DNA of 64,000 nt from UBA1479 sp040221095 (lineage in GTDB: Bacteria > Pseudomonadota > Alphaproteobacteria > Rhodospirillales > Casp-alpha2): contig JAVJVP010000008.1 in NCBI GenBank assembly GCA_040221095.1, forward strand, positions 594,996 through 658,995, written 5' to 3'. The position numbers were made by a program, and so were the translations under genes. The notes beneath the pieces were generated by a model. The model worked only from the letters and a program-made list of their open reading frames with translations. It was not told the DNA's origin and did no database searches. Shown here piece after piece: positions 62,821 through 64,000 of this stretch. Numbering within the stretch: position 1 is the stretch's first letter; every line of letters begins with the position of its first letter.

Positions 62821-63798
62821 ATGGGACAGCTCGTGAACGGCGAATGGCGCGACCAATGGTACGACACCAAGGCGACCGGCGGCCGCTTCCAGCGCGAGGA
62901 CGCCGCCTTCCGCAACTGGGTAACCGCGGACGGCGGCCCTGGGCCGACCGGCCACGGCGGGTTCACGGCGGAGGCCGGACGGTATCATCTCTACGTCGCG
63001 GCGGCCTGCCCCTGGGCCCACCGGACCCTGATCTTCCGCGCCCTCAAGGGCCTGGAGGACATGATTCCGGTGACCGTGGTCGAGCCCCTGATGCTGGAAA
63101 ACGGCTGGGAAATCGCCGCCGGCGCCGACCCGGTCCTGGGGGCGCGCTTCCTGCACCGGGTCTATGCGGCGGCCAAGCCGGATTACACCGGCCGGGTCAC
63201 CGTGCCCGTGCTTTGGGACAAGCGGACGGGGACGATCGTCAGCAACGAATCGGCCGAGATCATCCGCATGTTCAATTCGGCCTTCGACGGCGTCGGCGCC
63301 AAGCCGGGGAACTACTACCCCTGCGATCTGCGCCATGAGATCGACCTGGTCAACGACCGGGTCTACCGGACGGTGAATAACGGCGTCTACCGGGCCGGAT
63401 TCGCGACCACGCAAGAGGCATACGGCGAAGCCGTCACGGACCTGTTCGACAGCCTGGACTGGCTCGAGGGCCTGCTGGGCGAAAGCCGCTATCTGACGGG
63501 CGACCGCATCACGGAAGCCGACTGGCGGTTGTTTACCACCCTGCTGCGTTTCGATCCGGTCTATGTCGGCCACTTCAAGTGCAACAACCGCCGCATCGCC
63601 GATTATCCGGCTCTTTCGGGCTATCTGCGCGAACTCTACCAGATGCCCGGCATCGCCGGGACCGTGAACATGGATCACATCAAGAACCATTATTACGGCA
63701 GTCACGAGACCATCAATCCGACCGGAATCGTGCCCGTCGGGCCGGCGCTTGATCTCGACGCGCCGCACGGCCGGGAGACGTTGCCGAAGGCAGCCTGA
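62821..63798 (+). CDS. Glutathionyl-hydroquinone reductase (GST Xi class)
   Basis: A 325-residue Xi-class GST. The catalytic motif CPWAHRT carries Cys63, and the LNGEWRDQW-like N-terminus, SNESAEIIRMFN and the conserved helical C-terminal domain (TEADWRLFTTLLRFDPVYV) match YqjG-type enzymes. It removes glutathione from glutathionyl-hydroquinones. ATG at 62821 follows GGAAAGGAG. It follows azoR by 32 bases in the same operon. Confidence 0.95.
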   Translation: MGQLVNGEWRDQWYDTKATGGRFQREDAAFRNWVTADGGPGPTGHGGFTAEAGRYHLYVAAACPWAHRTLIFRALKGLEDMIPVTVVEPLMLENGWEIAAGADPVLGARFLHRVYAAAKPDYTGRVTVPVLWDKRTGTIVSNESAEIIRMFNSAFDGVGAKPGNYYPCDLRHEIDLVNDRVYRTVNNGVYRAGFATTQEAYGEAVTDLFDSLDWLEGLLGESRYLTGDRITEADWRLFTTLLRFDPVYVGHFKCNNRRIADYPALSGYLRELYQMPGIAGTVNMDHIKNHYYGSHETINPTGIVPVGPALDLDAPHGRETLPKAA

Positions 63799-63811
63799 TC
63801 CTCTCCTGCAT

Positions 63812-63881
63812 CCTGCCGTCAGGGCCAGACGTTGATATGTCGTATATGAAATACCATATCAATTGAAACCCTGACGACAGG
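63812..63881. repeat. Nested inverted repeats before the DUF302 gene
   Basis: An outer pair, CCTGCCGTCAGGG (63812-63824) with CCCTGACGACAGG (63869-63881), matches at 12 of 13 positions. Inside, TTGATATG (63832-63839) pairs with CATATCAA (63855-63862), and GTAT/ATAC (63842-63845, 63851-63854) continue the inner stem, leaving the loop ATGAA. It lies between the GST stop and the AAAGGAG site of the DUF302 gene. Possible operator, or a structured leader. Confidence 0.6.
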
Positions 63882-63900
63882 CACCAAAGGAGAAGTCTCA

Positions 63901-64000
63901 TGGCTTACACAATCGACCGGGCAATCAGCGACGCGTCATTCGAGGACGTCACCGAGCGCACCCGCAAGGCGCTTGCGGATCACGGGTTCGGGGTGCTGAC
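63901..64000 (+). CDS. DUF302 family protein, N-terminal fragment (runs off window)
   Basis: The first 33 codons plus one base. The start MAYTIDRAISDASFEDV, followed by a helix and HGFGVLT, matches the opening of DUF302 proteins. Function unknown, with reported links to stress and metals. ATG at 63901 follows AAAGGAG. A long inverted repeat is just upstream. The gene continues past the right edge. Confidence 0.75.

Overview
The window is a high-GC chromosomal segment of an alphaproteobacterium, most likely a Rhodospirillales-type lineage. The evidence is gene content and order: an aa3 cytochrome oxidase operon followed by DUF983, thrB-rnhA and thrC-M16 peptidase pairs, single-chain gcvP behind a tandem glycine riboswitch, class I PHA synthase plus intracellular PHA depolymerase, PAS_5 proteins, DUF1194 proteins, and a CCA transferase-DUF6111-NUDIX-DUF1285 / MoxR-DUF58-DUF4159 block. 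I see no rRNA, tRNA, CRISPR array, transposase or integrase. Coding density is very high, and almost the whole window is ordinary chromosome.

Layout, left to right. (1) 1-5173, minus strand: chemoreceptor, GAF-SpoIIE-HATPase phosphatase, STAS protein, mlaE and the start of mlaF; the last four look like one operon joining partner-switching signalling to a lipid ABC transporter. (2) 5296-9345: PHA synthase, an SLC13-type carrier, a small GDCCVxC cysteine protein and a DUF983 protein. (3) 9446-13590, minus strand: ctaC-ctaD-ctaG(cox11)-ctaE ending at a strong terminator. (4) 13894-21056, plus strand: a 29-residue membrane peptide, a DUF420 (CtaM-like) protein, a divergent heme-copper-oxidase subunit I-like protein without the CuB histidine pair, ctaB, an M32 carboxypeptidase, thrC and an M16 peptidase. 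(5) 21105-24596: a PAS_5 protein and a small unknown gene, then an AT-rich foreign segment carrying one NACHT NTPase gene, then yqgE. (6) 24817-30643: an ScsB/DsbD-type reductase, peroxiredoxin, GST, LysR regulator and PHA depolymerase. (7) 30786-35581: a parDE toxin-antitoxin pair, rnhA, thrB, and two envelope proteins of unknown function. (8) 35637-40402: promoter, glycine riboswitch and gcvTHP. (9) 40496-48646: PhzF, two DUF1194 paralogues, HAD dehalogenase, a Smr-like protein, PBP4-type peptidase, a TauD/TfdA dioxygenase behind a GntR-like palindrome, a second PAS_5 protein and an SGNH hydrolase. (10) 48643-58449: the cca cluster and the MoxR cluster. (11) 58563-64000: a second TauD-type dioxygenase, a TPP enzyme, LysR-azoreductase, glutathionyl-hydroquinone reductase and a truncated DUF302 gene behind a long nested inverted repeat.

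How the parts work together. Regions 3 and 4 are divergently transcribed from a 303-base gap and together encode most of an aa3 oxidase and its assembly (heme O synthesis, CuB delivery, CtaM-like factor); SURF1 is not in the window. phaC and phaZ cover making and breaking down the carbon reserve. The gcv genes are controlled by glycine. Peroxiredoxin, GSTs, azoreductase and the disulfide reductase form a scattered redox/detoxification theme.

The strongest candidates for something new are the lone NACHT gene (22197-24002), which looks like a recently acquired defence gene; the microprotein-DUF420-divergent oxidase unit (13894-15843); the SpoIIE/STAS/Mla operon; and several unassigned palindromic control sites (28485-28528, 46366-46377, 63812-63881).
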